NCBI RefSeq assembly: GCF_017220215.1
Contig: NZ_CP071129.1
Span: 2,356,001 to 2,420,000, forward strand
Length of the DNA: 64,000 nucleotides
Direction: 5' to 3'
Origin: Caballeronia sp. M1242
GTDB lineage: Bacteria; Pseudomonadota; Gammaproteobacteria; Burkholderiales; Burkholderiaceae
Shown: positions 8,779 through 18,141 of the stretch, piece after piece
Layout: each line of letters begins with the position of its first letter
Numbering within the stretch: position 1 is the first letter of the stretch
Notes under the pieces: generated by a model
The model's database searches: none
What the model was told of the DNA's origin: nothing
Seen by the model: only the letters and a program-made list of their open reading frames with translations
Translations under genes and position numbers: made by a program

Positions 8779-9744
8779 TCAGCCGGCGCTCGCGGGCGCG
8801 GTCACGAGCCCGGCTTGCGCGGCGATTCGGTACAGACCGTGTTCGGTGGCGTGCGCGACCGTCTGCGCGTCCTGGCAGTCGAAACGCGCGAGCGCGGCGC
8901 GATAGCGGTCGCAGAGCGCATCGTTGCCGATGAGGCGCAGCGTCCTGCCTGCGAGCGACGACGCATCCCGCGCCAGCACTTCGTTCAGCCCGCGCAGTTC
9001 ATGGCCGATGAGCAGTCCCGACAAGTAATCAGGCTGCTGTTCGGGCGTCAGTTGCCCGGTGAGGCCCAGCGTGCGCGTGCTGAAAATGGTCGCGAGCACG
9101 CCGGGATGACCGGCATCGCGCGCGGTATCGACACCGCGAATGAACGCGGCCGCATCGGGGGCCGCGCCGTGCTGCATCGTGCGGCCGAGAATCGTGTGGT
9201 CGCGAAGCGCGCCGAACGTCTCGCCGGTCATGAAGGTGTAGAAACGCTCGATGCGGCCGTCTTCGACGAACGCCCATTTCGCATGCGTGCCGGGCAGGCC
9301 GATCAGCGCGCCGCCCGGCGCGGACAGCGACGCGTCCGCCGAAAGCGCGCCGACGATTTGCGTTTCCTCGCCGCGCATCACGTTCGGCAGCACGCCGCGT
9401 TCGAGCACGCCGGGCACCACGCGCACGATCACACCGCGCGCCGCCGTCACCGTGACGATGCCCGAGACAAGCGCGTTGGCGTCGGCGGGCGTATCGACAT
9501 ACGGCGCTTCGATCCAGCCTTGCGCGCTGCCGATCATGCCCGCCGCGATCACGGGCAAGCGCGGATGCGCGTCGAGCCACGCGCCGCAGGTTACCTCGAA
9601 CGCCTCGTCGAAGCCGCCGGCGGGCAGCTTCATGATGCCTGCCGACGACGCGCGCGTGTCGAGCGCCGTGCCGTCGTCGCCGAGCAGATAGGCGCGCAGG
9701 GACGTGGTGCCCCAGTCGAGCGCAATGAGAGCGGGCGCGGTCAT
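8779..9744 (-). CDS. dgoK: 2-dehydro-3-deoxygalactonokinase
   Basis: Phosphorylates 2-keto-3-deoxygalactonate with ATP, feeding the aldolase encoded next. It is 321 aa from the ATG at 9744. An N-terminal phosphate-binding motif ALDWGTTSLRAYL is typical of the ASKHA-fold DgoK family. AAGMIGSAQGW and GLPGTHAKWAFV are further family landmarks. The start overlaps the stop of the upstream IclR-type regulator gene by four bases (ATGA), so the two are probably translated from one message. A longer upstream open frame exists but runs through the regulator gene and is not credible. Confidence 0.93.
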   Translation of the reverse strand: MTAPALIALDWGTTSLRAYLLGDDGTALDTRASSAGIMKLPAGGFDEAFEVTCGAWLDAHPRLPVIAAGMIGSAQGWIEAPYVDTPADANALVSGIVTVTAARGVIVRVVPGVLERGVLPNVMRGEETQIVGALSADASLSAPGGALIGLPGTHAKWAFVEDGRIERFYTFMTGETFGALRDHTILGRTMQHGAAPDAAAFIRGVDTARDAGHPGVLATIFSTRTLGLTGQLTPEQQPDYLSGLLIGHELRGLNEVLARDASSLAGRTLRLIGNDALCDRYRAALARFDCQDAQTVAHATEHGLYRIAAQAGLVTAPASAG

Positions 9745-10655
9745 CGCTTGATCCTGCGATTGGCCTGCGGCGCGCGCCAGCCGAGTTCTTCGGAGATCGA
9801 ACGCGCTTCGCGCTGCACGACCGGGATCAGTTCTTCCATGCGTTCGTCCGGCATATAAGGGATAGTGCTCGCGACAGAAAGCGCCGCGACGATCGCGCCC
9901 GACGCATCGCGCACGGGCGCGGCGACGCAGCGAATCGACGCCTCGTTTTCTTCGAGGTCGAAGGTGTAACCGCCTTGCGAATAGCGCGTCATGCGTTGAA
10001 GAAACGTATCGACGTCCGGGCGGTTCTCCGGCTTGAAGCTCGTGCGGGCGAGCGCCCGGTGCGACGCGTCGAGCAGCTTCTTCCACGCGTTCGCTTCGAG
10101 GTCGAGCATCATCGCCTTGCCGATGCCCGTCGATGCGAGCGGCATGCGGTGCCCGACGCGCGAACGCATTTCGAGCCCGCGCGTGCCGGGAATCTTGTCG
10201 ATGTAGAGCACGTCGTCGCCGTCGCGCACGCCCAAGTGAATCGTGTCGTGCGTATGCTGCGCGAGCGCCTGAAGATGCGGACGCGCGACCGCCGTCAGCG
10301 GCATCTGTTCGAGCGCGATGGTGCCGAGTTCGATCAGCTTCGGCCCGAGCAGATAGCCGCCCTGCACTTGCCGCAGATACCGCGCCTGCACGAGCGAACT
10401 TACGAGCCGGTGCGTGGTGCTGCGCGTCGTGCCGAGCGCCGCGCTGAACGAGCGCAGATCGCGCGCGCCGTTCGCGGCCGCTTCGAGAATCGCCAGGCCG
10501 CGCAACAGCGTCTGCGTGCCGGCCTGCTGCGGCGTGACATCGACGAGCGCGCTCGGCAGCGCGATGGCGTCGGCGTCGCGGCGGCCGGTTTCGCGCGCTC
10601 GGGCGTCGTTGGCGGCGAGGCCGTTGTCCGTATCGGCATGCTGGAGCTTGGTCAT
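9741..10655 (-). CDS. IclR family transcriptional regulator of the sugar cluster
   Basis: A 304-aa regulator. The N-terminal winged helix begins LLRGLAILEAAANGARDLRSF, and the recognition-helix region is LGTTRSTTHRLVSSL. The C-terminal IclR effector domain contains GKAMMLD, YTFDLEENEASIRCVAAPV, and VAALSVASTI. The start is set at the ATG at 10655 because GAGGGGTG lies just upstream. An ATG at 10682 in the same frame is possible. It is the first gene of the catabolic operon and is translationally coupled to dgoK, so autoregulation with the operon is likely. The candidate operator is the inverted repeat at 10877-10899. Confidence 0.92.
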   Translation of the reverse strand: MTKLQHADTDNGLAANDARARETGRRDADAIALPSALVDVTPQQAGTQTLLRGLAILEAAANGARDLRSFSAALGTTRSTTHRLVSSLVQARYLRQVQGGYLLGPKLIELGTIALEQMPLTAVARPHLQALAQHTHDTIHLGVRDGDDVLYIDKIPGTRGLEMRSRVGHRMPLASTGIGKAMMLDLEANAWKKLLDASHRALARTSFKPENRPDVDTFLQRMTRYSQGGYTFDLEENEASIRCVAAPVRDASGAIVAALSVASTIPYMPDERMEELIPVVQREARSISEELGWRAPQANRRIKR

Positions 10656-10876
10656 GTCGATCACCCCTCGATGAGCGAGCAAGACGGCGCGCGCTTTTCG
10701 CGTGAGGCGGATGAATCGTGCGGCGCGACCCGCGAGCGCGGGCAGGCGATCGAATGCATGACGTGTCTCCGGTTTTGTTCTTGTTGGCGCGAGGCATCCT
10801 GGCCTGCGCAGTGCCTTCTGGCGGTGTCGTCGAAGGCTTGGACCGGATTGTAGTTCCGGCTATCTCAAATCTTCAA

Positions 10877-10899
10877 TATGTGACCGCGCTGTTCACATA
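10877..10899. promoter_or_regulatory. candidate IclR-family operator (7+7 inverted repeat)
   Basis: TATGTGA (10877-10883) and TCACATA (10893-10899) are perfect inverted repeats separated by nine bases. They lie 222-244 bases upstream of the regulator start. The surrounding sequence is AT-richer than the genome average. This is an inference from symmetry and position only. Confidence 0.5.
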
Positions 10900-10937
10900 A
10901 TGGGAGTCTAGCTGACAACTGAAAGCGACACGCGAAC

Positions 10938-10964
10938 AAAAAAGCCCTGACGGATCAGGGCTTT
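10938..10964 (-). terminator. rho-independent terminator after mtgA
   Basis: A 10-bp perfect stem (AAAGCCCTGA/TCAGGGCTTT) with a four-base loop. On the minus strand it is followed by a run of T (AAAAAA at 10938-10943 on the plus strand). It lies 28 bases past the mtgA stop. Confidence 0.85.
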
Positions 10965-10991
10965 ATCGAGTTTAGCGACGCGAGCTAAATT

Positions 10992-11753
10992 CTATTCCGG
11001 CAGTTCGGCGGCGCCCATTCGCCGGGCGATGACGCGCGCCCGCATCGTCAGATACGCCGAATTGCGATGGTCGTCGAAGTACTTCGGACGCGGCAGCATC
11101 ACGGCGAGGCGCGCGCTCTGTCCCGCCGTCAACTTGGCCGCCGACGTCTTGTAGTAATAACGCGCCGCCGCTTCCGCGCCGTAGACGCCGTTGCCCCACT
11201 CCACCGAATTCAGATAGACCTCGAAGATGCGTTCCTTGGTCCACCAGAACTCGAGCATCCACGTGATCACCAGCTCCTGCGCCTTGCGGATATAGCTCTT
11301 CTCGCGCGACAAAAACAGATTGCGCGCGAGTTGCTGGGAGATGGTCGAGCCGCCCGCGACGATCTTTCCGCGCGACTTGTTCTTCTCCCACGCCTGCAAG
11401 ATGGCGTCGGTTTCGTAGCCGTTGTTATTGACGAAGTTCGCATCTTCGGACGCGATGATCGCGCGCTTCAAATTGCGCGAGATCTGGTCGTATGGCACCC
11501 ATGTGCGTTGCAGTGCGATGCCGGGATGCGTCTTCGCGAGCGTCCACGCGTCGGCGCGCATGAAGGCGGTCGAACCGGGATTCGTCACCGTCCACACGCC
11601 GATCTGAAGGAAGAAGTAGAGCTGCGTCGCGAGAACCGCGATGAAGAAGACGGATACGCCGTACGCGATCCATCGCGCGGGACCGAGCCGCACCGCGCGG
11701 CGCGTAGGCCGGTCGCTCGGCGACGTGCGGCTGTGGCCGGGCGCGGTGGTCAT
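10992..11753 (-). CDS. mtgA: monofunctional biosynthetic peptidoglycan transglycosylase
   Basis: Polymerises lipid II into glycan strands at the periplasmic face of the inner membrane. It is 253 aa from the ATG at 11753, with one N-terminal membrane anchor ([20 protein letters not shown], about residues 28-47). The GT51 domain follows. [15 protein letters not shown] contains the catalytic-type Glu of the EDxxF motif, and [15 protein letters not shown] is the second GT51 signature. [19 protein letters not shown] contains the third signature, with its conserved Glu. The start overlaps the aroE stop (ATGA). A terminator follows. Confidence 0.95.
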   Translation of the reverse strand: MTTAPGHSRTSPSDRPTRRAVRLGPARWIAYGVSVFFIAVLATQLYFFLQIGVWTVTNPGSTAFMRADAWTLAKTHPGIALQRTWVPYDQISRNLKRAIIASEDANFVNNNGYETDAILQAWEKNKSRGKIVAGGSTISQQLARNLFLSREKSYIRKAQELVITWMLEFWWTKERIFEVYLNSVEWGNGVYGAEAAARYYYKTSAAKLTAGQSARLAVMLPRPKYFDDHRNSAYLTMRARVIARRMGAAELPE

Positions 11754-12610
11754 CAGGCTTTTGCCGTCAGTGTCTGACGCAGTTCGCGCAGCACGGCGCC
11801 GCCGTCCGGGCGCACGCCGCGCCAGATGAAGAACGATTCGGCGGCCTGTTCGACCAGCATGCCGAGGCCGTCGGCCGCGCGCGCGCCGAGCCGCTCCGCG
11901 TGCTGCATGAAGACCGTCGGCTTCGGGCCGTACATCATGTCGTAGGCGAGCGTGCCCGCGCCGAAAGCCGCGTCGTCGCATTCGGGCAGCGCGGCGTCGA
12001 GGCTGCCGGCCGTCGCGTTGACGATCACGTCGTAGCGCGTCTTTTCGATGCTGTGGGCGCCGCCGCCCGACAGGCGCACGTTCGCCTCCTGCGCGGCCTG
12101 CGCGAACTGACCGACGAGTTGCTGCGCCTTCGCCGCCGTGCGATTGACGATGACGAGCGACGCCGGCCGCCGGTCGAAAATCGGCAAGACGACGCCGCGC
12201 GCCGCGCCGCCCGCGCCGAGCAGCAGCACGCGCGCGCCTTCCAGACTCACGCCGAGATTCGCTTCGATGTCGCGCACGAGGCCGACGCCGTCGGTGTTGT
12301 CGCCGCGCACGCCGTCTTCGGTGAACGACAGCGTGTTGACTGCGCCCGCTGCCGCCGCGCGCGGCGACAGCGAATCGGCGAACGCGTGGGCGTCGAGCTT
12401 GAACGGCACCGTCACGTTCATGCCCCGTCCGCCCGACGCGATGAACGCTTCGACTGCCTGCTCGAAGCCGCCGAGCGGTCCGAGAATGCGCCCGTATTCG
12501 ACCGCTTCGCCGGTCTGTTCGGCAAAGCGCGCGTGAATCCACGGCGACTTGCTGTGCTCGACCGGATTGCCGATCACCGCGTACCGGTCGCGCGGCTGCG
12601 GCGCGTTCAT
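11753..12610 (-). CDS. aroE: shikimate dehydrogenase (NADP+)
   Basis: Reduces 3-dehydroshikimate to shikimate in aromatic amino-acid synthesis. It is 285 aa. The N-terminal substrate site has the [18 protein letters not shown] motif, and [10 protein letters not shown] contains the catalytic Lys. The NADP-binding domain has [13 protein letters not shown] and the Arg-containing VNRTAAKA. A Gln near the end ([14 protein letters not shown]) is conserved in the family. It overlaps both neighbours by a few bases (the RNB ribonuclease gene upstream, mtgA downstream), forming a tightly coupled three-gene unit. Confidence 0.96.
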   Translation of the reverse strand: MNAPQPRDRYAVIGNPVEHSKSPWIHARFAEQTGEAVEYGRILGPLGGFEQAVEAFIASGGRGMNVTVPFKLDAHAFADSLSPRAAAAGAVNTLSFTEDGVRGDNTDGVGLVRDIEANLGVSLEGARVLLLGAGGAARGVVLPIFDRRPASLVIVNRTAAKAQQLVGQFAQAAQEANVRLSGGGAHSIEKTRYDVIVNATAGSLDAALPECDDAAFGAGTLAYDMMYGPKPTVFMQHAERLGARAADGLGMLVEQAAESFFIWRGVRPDGGAVLRELRQTLTAKA

Positions 12611-14658
12611 GCGTTCGGCTCCTGTGGCTGCGGCGATGCTTCCGCCGATTCATCCACCGATGCCTCCGCCTGCGCTTCGGCTTCGCTTTCGGCGCTGAGG
12701 TCGTCGGCTTCGATGATTTCTTCCTCGGCTTCGTCTTCTTCGACGGGCGCGGCCGCGGACGGCGCGTCGATCACGTGCAGCAGACGACACGACGCCTCGA
12801 CGGTGAGTTCATCGATCGACACCACTTCGAGCATCACCCGCGTGCCGCGCGCATGCACGCCCAGGCCGGGCACGTGCAGGATCAGCGGGATCTCCTCGAA
12901 GCGCACGAGATCGTCCTTCACCACCGACGCCGGAACCTGCCGCTTGTTCTCCTGCTTCAGCCAGCGCAGACACCAGAAGTACTCCATGCGGCGCTGATGA
13001 TCCGCGTAAGCGGTGTACGTATCGTCGAAACCTTGCACGACGGCGAACAGGTCCGCGTCCTTCGGCTTGAAAGGGGCGGCCAGCTTCGCGGTCACGCCGT
13101 GCTGCACGCACGCGAGCAGTTGCCACTGATTGACCAGATCGACGTAACGGCGCAGCGGCGACGTGCTCCACGCATATTGCGCGACGCCCAGGCCCTCGTG
13201 CGGGGCGGGCGTCGTCTGCATGCGCGTGCGCTTGGGGCCGGGACCGCCGAAGCCGCGCTGCGAGCGGTAGATGCCCGGCACGCCGTGATCGTTGAGGAAC
13301 GCGCCCCACGACGAATTCGCGAGAATCGCGAGTTCCGCCACGATCAGGTCGAGTGGCGATCCGCGACGGCGCGGCGTGATGGTGATGTGCTCGCCTTCGA
13401 CGTAGAAGTTGAAGTCGTTGTTGCGCTGCACTTCGCGCTTGAGGCCGTACGTCGCGCGGGCTTGCTGGCGCTTTTCGAAAAGCGCCTGCGCGAGCGGCCA
13501 CAACACGGCGATGTCTTCCTTGTGCGGATAATCGCCCGTGCCGGCGGCGAGGCTTTCTTCGGTGACGTGCTCGTCGAGATGGTTGTGGCGCAGATTCGAC
13601 TTGATGAACACGCGCTCGGCCCGCGTTTCGCTCGCGACGATGTCCTGCGTCTCGCGATTCACGATGATGTACAGCGACAGCGCCGGCCGCAGTCCGCCCT
13701 CGCCGAGCGTGAAGACATTGACGACGTTGTCGGGCAGCATCGTGATCTTGTCGCCGGGCATGTAGACCGTCGAAAGACGGCTGCGCGCGATCGAATCGAT
13801 GGTGTCGCCGCGTGCGATGCCGAGCGCCGGCGCCGCGATATGCACGCCGATGCGCACGCGCCCGTCCGCCAGATGCTGCACGGAGAACGCATCGTCGATT
13901 TCGGTGGTCGTCACATCGTCGATGGAGAACGCTTCGACGTCCGCTTCGGGCAAATCTTCGGGCAGCGGCGCGGGCTGCACGGACGGGAAGCCGACGCCGT
14001 GCGGGAAGTACTCGGCGAGGAAACGCGCTTCGTGCAATTGACGCGCGGACGCAATGCCGCCGCATTCGAGCATGAGCCGCGCCTGCGAAATGCCGCGCGC
14101 GGCCGCCGCCGCCTCGAGCGCCTTGTATTCGATGGAATTCTTGTCCGGCTTCGTCAGAAGGCCGATGGCCTTGTCCTTCAGCGCCTCGGGCAGCTTGCCC
14201 GCCTTCAGTTCTTCCTCGTAGCCCGCCTGCACGAGCGCCTGCTGGCGCTTGCGCTCCAGCGACGCGAGCGCCATTTGCAACTGCTCCTGCGGCGCGCGCT
14301 GATACTGCCCGCGCCCCTTGCGACGGAAGTACACCGGCGCGCCGTGCATGCGCAGCACCAGCGCGGCGCGCTCGCTCGGACCGAACTTGTCGCCGAAGTA
14401 GTCCGCGCCGAGCGCGGTGAACGGAAACTCTTCCTCGGGCGCGCATTCCCACAGGAAATCGAGGTCGATGTCCTGCGCGATGGCGTCGGCTTCCTGCATC
14501 AGATCGGCGGCGGCGGGCTTCTCGAATTCGATCAGCACGTCTTTCGCGCGCACCTTTGCGCGGCGTCCGCCCGGCAACTCGACCTGAAACGCGTCGCCTT
14601 GTTTCGACAAGACCGAGCCGGCCTTGAAACTACCCGATTCCTCGAAGAAAACGTTCAC
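12607..14658 (-). CDS. RNB-domain exoribonuclease (RNase II/R family)
   Basis: A 683-aa 3'-5' exoribonuclease. A weakly conserved N-terminal region precedes an RNB catalytic domain that starts near residue 235. [18 protein letters not shown] carries the clustered metal-binding Asp residues, and [18 protein letters not shown] is a further family landmark. [20 protein letters not shown] is the conserved C-terminal part of the RNB domain. A short S1-like region follows. The last 50 or so residues are very acidic (runs of Glu and Asp), which is unusual since many family members end in basic tails. It is shorter than E. coli RNase R, and neither rnb nor rnr can be assigned safely. The stop overlaps the aroE start. 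Confidence 0.88.
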   Translation of the reverse strand: MNVFFEESGSFKAGSVLSKQGDAFQVELPGGRRAKVRAKDVLIEFEKPAAADLMQEADAIAQDIDLDFLWECAPEEEFPFTALGADYFGDKFGPSERAALVLRMHGAPVYFRRKGRGQYQRAPQEQLQMALASLERKRQQALVQAGYEEELKAGKLPEALKDKAIGLLTKPDKNSIEYKALEAAAAARGISQARLMLECGGIASARQLHEARFLAEYFPHGVGFPSVQPAPLPEDLPEADVEAFSIDDVTTTEIDDAFSVQHLADGRVRIGVHIAAPALGIARGDTIDSIARSRLSTVYMPGDKITMLPDNVVNVFTLGEGGLRPALSLYIIVNRETQDIVASETRAERVFIKSNLRHNHLDEHVTEESLAAGTGDYPHKEDIAVLWPLAQALFEKRQQARATYGLKREVQRNNDFNFYVEGEHITITPRRRGSPLDLIVAELAILANSSWGAFLNDHGVPGIYRSQRGFGGPGPKRTRMQTTPAPHEGLGVAQYAWSTSPLRRYVDLVNQWQLLACVQHGVTAKLAAPFKPKDADLFAVVQGFDDTYTAYADHQRRMEYFWCLRWLKQENKRQVPASVVKDDLVRFEEIPLILHVPGLGVHARGTRVMLEVVSIDELTVEASCRLLHVIDAPSAAAPVEEDEAEEEIIEADDLSAESEAEAQAEASVDESAEASPQPQEPNA

Positions 14659-14717
14659 TCAATACTCTCGTAAGACGGTGGACCGGACGCGGCATGCGCC
14701 GGTGGATGAATGAGGCG

Positions 14718-15317
14718 TCATGCCGCCGCGGGCGCGACGGCCGCGCGCGGCGACTGATCGCAGAAGGCGAGCACGTCGCCGAGATAGTCCGCGAAGTCGC
14801 TGATCGCGTGATTGCTGCCCTGAATCAACGTGGTGCGCACGCCGGGATAGCGCGCGAGCATCGTGCGGTAGTCGATTACTTCGTCGCCGGTCGCGGCAAT
14901 CAGAAAGTAGCGCTCGGGCCGCGTGATGGCATCGACGGCGAGCGCGCGCAGTTCGTCCAGATGGCGCGGCAACACGGTGATGCTGCCGCCGCCGTGCCAC
15001 AACGGCTGTTCGCCCAGGTACGCGCTCAGGTCCGATTGCGGCACCACGGCGGGATTGAGCAGCACCGCGCGCCAGCCGTGCTTTTCCGCGAGATAGGTCG
15101 CGTAATAGCCGCCGAGCGAACTGCCGACGACGGTGACATCGTCCGACGCCGCCGTGCTCGCGATGGTTTCCGCCAGCGCGATGGCTTCGCACGGCGACAC
15201 GGGCAACACCGGGCACTGCCATTCGCTCAACCGGCCAAGTTCCGCGAGGCGCGCGCGCATGGCGCGCGCCTTGAACGATTGGGGAGACGAGCGAAAGCCG
15301 TGCAGGTAGAGGATCAC
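14718..15317 (-). CDS. YqiA/YcfP-like alpha/beta-fold esterase
   Basis: A 199-aa small alpha/beta hydrolase. It starts MILYLHGFRSSPQSFKA, with the oxyanion-region HGF motif. It has the nucleophile elbow VVGSSLGGYYA (Ser near residue 82), an Asp in IAATGDEVIDYR, and a His in IQGSNHAISDF that would complete the triad. These match the YqiA family of short-chain esterases; the physiological substrate is unknown. It overlaps the mpl stop by four bases and is 59 bases ahead of the ribonuclease gene. Confidence 0.85.
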   Translation of the reverse strand: MILYLHGFRSSPQSFKARAMRARLAELGRLSEWQCPVLPVSPCEAIALAETIASTAASDDVTVVGSSLGGYYATYLAEKHGWRAVLLNPAVVPQSDLSAYLGEQPLWHGGGSITVLPRHLDELRALAVDAITRPERYFLIAATGDEVIDYRTMLARYPGVRTTLIQGSNHAISDFADYLGDVLAFCDQSPRAAVAPAAA

Positions 15318-16729
15318 GCGGGGCCTCGTGTCGTGGTGCCGGACGGACGCGCGGAAAGCGCGTCGAGCAGTTTCTGATGCACGCCGCCGAAACCGCCGTT
15401 GCTCATCACGAGCACGTGATCGCCCGGGCGCGCGGCGGCGGTGACCGCCTTGACGAGCGGGTCAATTTCGTCGAAGGCGTGCGCCTTGTCGCCGAGCGGG
15501 GACAGCGCCTCCGCCAGATTCCAGCCGAGCTTGTCGCGGCCTTCGCGCGCGCCATAGCCGAAGACGAGGTCCGCGCCGGCGAGGCTCGCGGGCAATTGCG
15601 CCTTCATCGTGCCGAGCTTCATGGTGTTCGAGCGCGGTTCGAGCACGGCGAGAATGCGCGCGTGACCCGAATCGCCGATGCGCGTGCGCAATCCCGCCAC
15701 CGTCGTTTCGATGGCGGTCGGATGGTGCGCGAAGTCGTCGTAGACAGTCACGCCGTCGACGCTGCCCTTCACTTCCATGCGCCGCTTCACGTTGCGAAAG
15801 CTCGCGAGCGACTTCGCCGCCTGCGCCGCCGGCACGCCGACCGAGCGCGCCGCCGCGATGGCCGCCAGCGCGTTCATGCGATTGTGCTCGCCCTGCACTT
15901 GCCAGTCGACCACGCCCTGCCGCTCGCCTTGCCAGTAGACAGCGAACTGTTCGTCGACGGTCGCGCCGTCCTCGGCGGGCAGCGCCTGCCAGCCGCCCTC
16001 CACGCCGAAACGCTCCACGCCCGACCAGCAGCCGCGCGTGAGCACGCGCTCGAGCGCCGCCTCGCGTCCGTTCGTGACGATGCGGCCCACGCCCGGCACC
16101 GTTCGAACGAGGTGATGAAATTGCGTTTCGATAGCCGCGAGATCGGGGAAGATATCGGCGTGATCGAATTCGAGATTGTTGAGCACCGCCGTGCGCGGGC
16201 GGTAGTGGACGAACTTGGAACGCTTGTCGAAGAAGGCGGTGTCGTACTCGTCGGCTTCGATCACGAAGAAGCTCGAATCCGTCAAACGCGCGGAAATGCC
16301 GAAGTTGAGCGGCACGCCGCCGATCAGAAAGCCCGGATTCATGCCGGCGTCTTCGAGCAGCCACGCGAGCATGGAGCTTGTCGTGGTCTTGCCGTGCGTG
16401 CCCGCGACCGCCAGCACCCATTTCCCCGCAAGCACATGCTCGCCGAGCCATTGCGGGCCTGACGTGTACGGCAGGCCGCGATCGAGAATGGCTTCCATCA
16501 GCGGATTGCCGCGCGACACCACATTGCCGACGACGAAGAGGTCCGGCGCGAGCTCGATCTGCTCGGGCCCGAAGCCTTCGATCAGTTCGATGCCTTGTGC
16601 TTCGAGCTGGGTGCTCATCGGCGGATAGACGCCGGCGTCGCAGCCGGTGACCTTGTGTCCGGCCTCGCGCGCCAGGACGGCGAGACCGCCCATGAAGGTG
16701 CCGCAGATGCCGATGATGTGGATGTGCAT
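15314..16729 (-). CDS. mpl: UDP-N-acetylmuramate:L-Ala-gamma-D-Glu-meso-DAP ligase
   Basis: Peptidoglycan recycling ligase that attaches the recovered tripeptide to UDP-MurNAc. It is 471 aa from the ATG at 16729 (MHIHIIGICGTFMGG), which is the conserved Mur-ligase N-terminus. The ATP loop is AVAGTHGKTTTSSML, followed by the IEADEYDTAFFDKRSKF region typical of Mpl and VYDDFAHHPTAIETT. The C-terminal domain includes LEPRSNTMKLG. The open frame extends 31 codons upstream but lacks a family-like N-terminus there. It is divergent from the gene at 16916. Confidence 0.95.
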   Translation of the reverse strand: MHIHIIGICGTFMGGLAVLAREAGHKVTGCDAGVYPPMSTQLEAQGIELIEGFGPEQIELAPDLFVVGNVVSRGNPLMEAILDRGLPYTSGPQWLGEHVLAGKWVLAVAGTHGKTTTSSMLAWLLEDAGMNPGFLIGGVPLNFGISARLTDSSFFVIEADEYDTAFFDKRSKFVHYRPRTAVLNNLEFDHADIFPDLAAIETQFHHLVRTVPGVGRIVTNGREAALERVLTRGCWSGVERFGVEGGWQALPAEDGATVDEQFAVYWQGERQGVVDWQVQGEHNRMNALAAIAAARSVGVPAAQAAKSLASFRNVKRRMEVKGSVDGVTVYDDFAHHPTAIETTVAGLRTRIGDSGHARILAVLEPRSNTMKLGTMKAQLPASLAGADLVFGYGAREGRDKLGWNLAEALSPLGDKAHAFDEIDPLVKAVTAAARPGDHVLVMSNGGFGGVHQKLLDALSARPSGTTTRGPA

Positions 16730-16915
16730 AAAGCGTGTCGCGCCGCGCGGGCGATGGAGTGCGGAAAACTGGAACGGCGCACCACGGATAAAAGCCGTGC
16801 GGGAGTGCGCCCGGAGGCGCATATTGTAACCGAGCGCGCCCGCCGGCCTGAGGCCAGGGCTGCCACGGCCGCCGCCCCCGCCGGACGCCCAGACGTTATC
16901 TAGTATGATGCCCCC

Positions 16916-17572
16916 ATGGTTCGCAAATCACATATCGATCCGCAGCGCGTGCGCGAGGAAATCGCGATCGCGGCCGCGAGAATGATCGCCGAAGACGGTC
17001 TCGACTACTCCACCGCCAAGCGCAAAGCGGCGCGGCTCGTGGTGGGCGAAAGCAAGATCGGCGGCGAGTTTTTGCCCGACAACGATCAGATCGAAGAGGA
17101 AATCCGCGAATATCAGGCGATTTTCCAGAGCGACAGCCAGCCCGCCGTGCTGCGCCGCATGCGCGAAACCGCGCTCGAATGGATGGAGCGCCTGAAGCCC
17201 TACGATCCGTATCTGACCGGCGCGGTGCTCAACGGCACGGCGGGCGAGCATTCGGATATTCATCTTCAATGCTTCTGCGACAACCCGAAGGAAGTCGCGA
17301 TCTATCTGCTCAACGCCAATATTCAATACGACGTCTCGGAGACGCGGCACTTCGCGGGGCGCGGTTATGTGGAGACATTGAGCTTTCTGCATCGCTTGCG
17401 CGGCGAGGAGCCGATCGGGGTCCACATCGCGCTCTACACCACCGTGGATCTGCGCGGCGCGGTGCGCGCCGACGGACGCGGCCGGCTCGCCCGCGCGAAC
17501 GCCGCCGCCGTGCGCGCGCTGCTCGATCAATCCGACGATCCGGATCGCCCGCCGCTTTACATTGGCGAGTGA
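16916..17572 (+). CDS. conserved protein with nucleotidyltransferase-like core
   Basis: A 218-aa protein of unknown function. The N-terminal third is a charged helix-rich segment (MVRKSHIDPQRVREEIAIAA). The central segment GAVLNGTAGEHSDIHLQCF resembles the Gly-Ser...Asp-x-Asp core of nucleotidyltransferase-fold proteins (Gly, Asp-Ile-His). Because the second acidic residue is replaced by His, catalytic activity is doubtful. No membrane segment is seen. It is divergent from mpl with 186 bases between starts, and 29 bases before the thioredoxin-like gene. The fold call is an inference from the motif alone. Confidence 0.75.
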   Translation: MVRKSHIDPQRVREEIAIAAARMIAEDGLDYSTAKRKAARLVVGESKIGGEFLPDNDQIEEEIREYQAIFQSDSQPAVLRRMRETALEWMERLKPYDPYLTGAVLNGTAGEHSDIHLQCFCDNPKEVAIYLLNANIQYDVSETRHFAGRGYVETLSFLHRLRGEEPIGVHIALYTTVDLRGAVRADGRGRLARANAAAVRALLDQSDDPDRPPLYIGE

Positions 17573-17601
17573 AACGGCAAGGCGCTTTCAATCTCACCTC
17601 C

Positions 17602-18141
17602 ATGAACAGCACACGTATCTTTGCGGCCCTGGCGGTCGCCATCGCCGCGACGGTCGGCGGCTTCTACGCAGGTCATCTGCTTACCGGCAACGACACCGAA
17701 GCTGCGACGCAGCCGGGCGGAAACGCCGTCGATCAACTGTGGAAGATCACGCCGCCCGCCGCGTCCGGCACGTCGCAACCGCTCGCGGCATACAAGGGCA
17801 AGCCGGTCGTCGTGAATTTCTGGGCGTCGTGGTGCGGACCGTGCGTCAAGGAAATGCCGACGCTTTCGGCCTTGCAGCGCGAATATCAGAAGAAGGGCAT
17901 CACGTTCATCGGGCTGGGCGTGGACAGCGAGAAGAACGTCAACGATTTCTTAAAGAAGGTCCCGGTCGACTATCCCGTCTACGTTACCGGCTTTGGTGGC
18001 GCGGACCTTGCGCGTAGCTTCGGCAACAACGCGGGCGGCCTGCCGTTCACCGTCGTCATCGACAGCAAGGGCGTGGTTCACTCGACCAAGCTCGGCGAAG
18101 TCAACGAAGCCGAACTGCGCCACGCGCTCGACGCGCTGTAA
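17602..18141 (+). CDS. TlpA-family periplasmic thioredoxin-like protein
   Basis: A 179-aa membrane-anchored thiol-disulfide oxidoreductase. An N-terminal hydrophobic helix (IFAALAVAIAATVGGFYAG, residues 5-23) anchors it or acts as a signal. The thioredoxin domain has FWASWCGPCVKEMP with the redox CGPC motif (about residues 78-81). The cis-Pro region is GGLPFTVVID. Such proteins reduce periplasmic substrates such as apocytochromes. The start is the ATG at 17602, since upstream in-frame sequence belongs to the preceding gene region. No adjacent ccm gene is present to identify its partner. Confidence 0.9.
   Translation: MNSTRIFAALAVAIAATVGGFYAGHLLTGNDTEAATQPGGNAVDQLWKITPPAASGTSQPLAAYKGKPVVVNFWASWCGPCVKEMPTLSALQREYQKKGITFIGLGVDSEKNVNDFLKKVPVDYPVYVTGFGGADLARSFGNNAGGLPFTVVIDSKGVVHSTKLGEVNEAELRHALDAL

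Larger units (their letters stand above)
10656..10991. other. 336-base intergenic region upstream of the IclR-type regulator
   Basis: No gene is seen. It holds the control region of the sugar operon (inverted repeat at 10877-10899) and, at its far end, the mtgA terminator (10938-10964). Short open frames here overlap operator-like sequence and are not convincing. Confidence 0.6.

Noticed and set aside
8779-10797. 672-codon reading of dgoK extended upstream
   Set aside because: The extra 351 codons are the out-of-frame shadow of the IclR-type regulator; DgoK starts at 9744.
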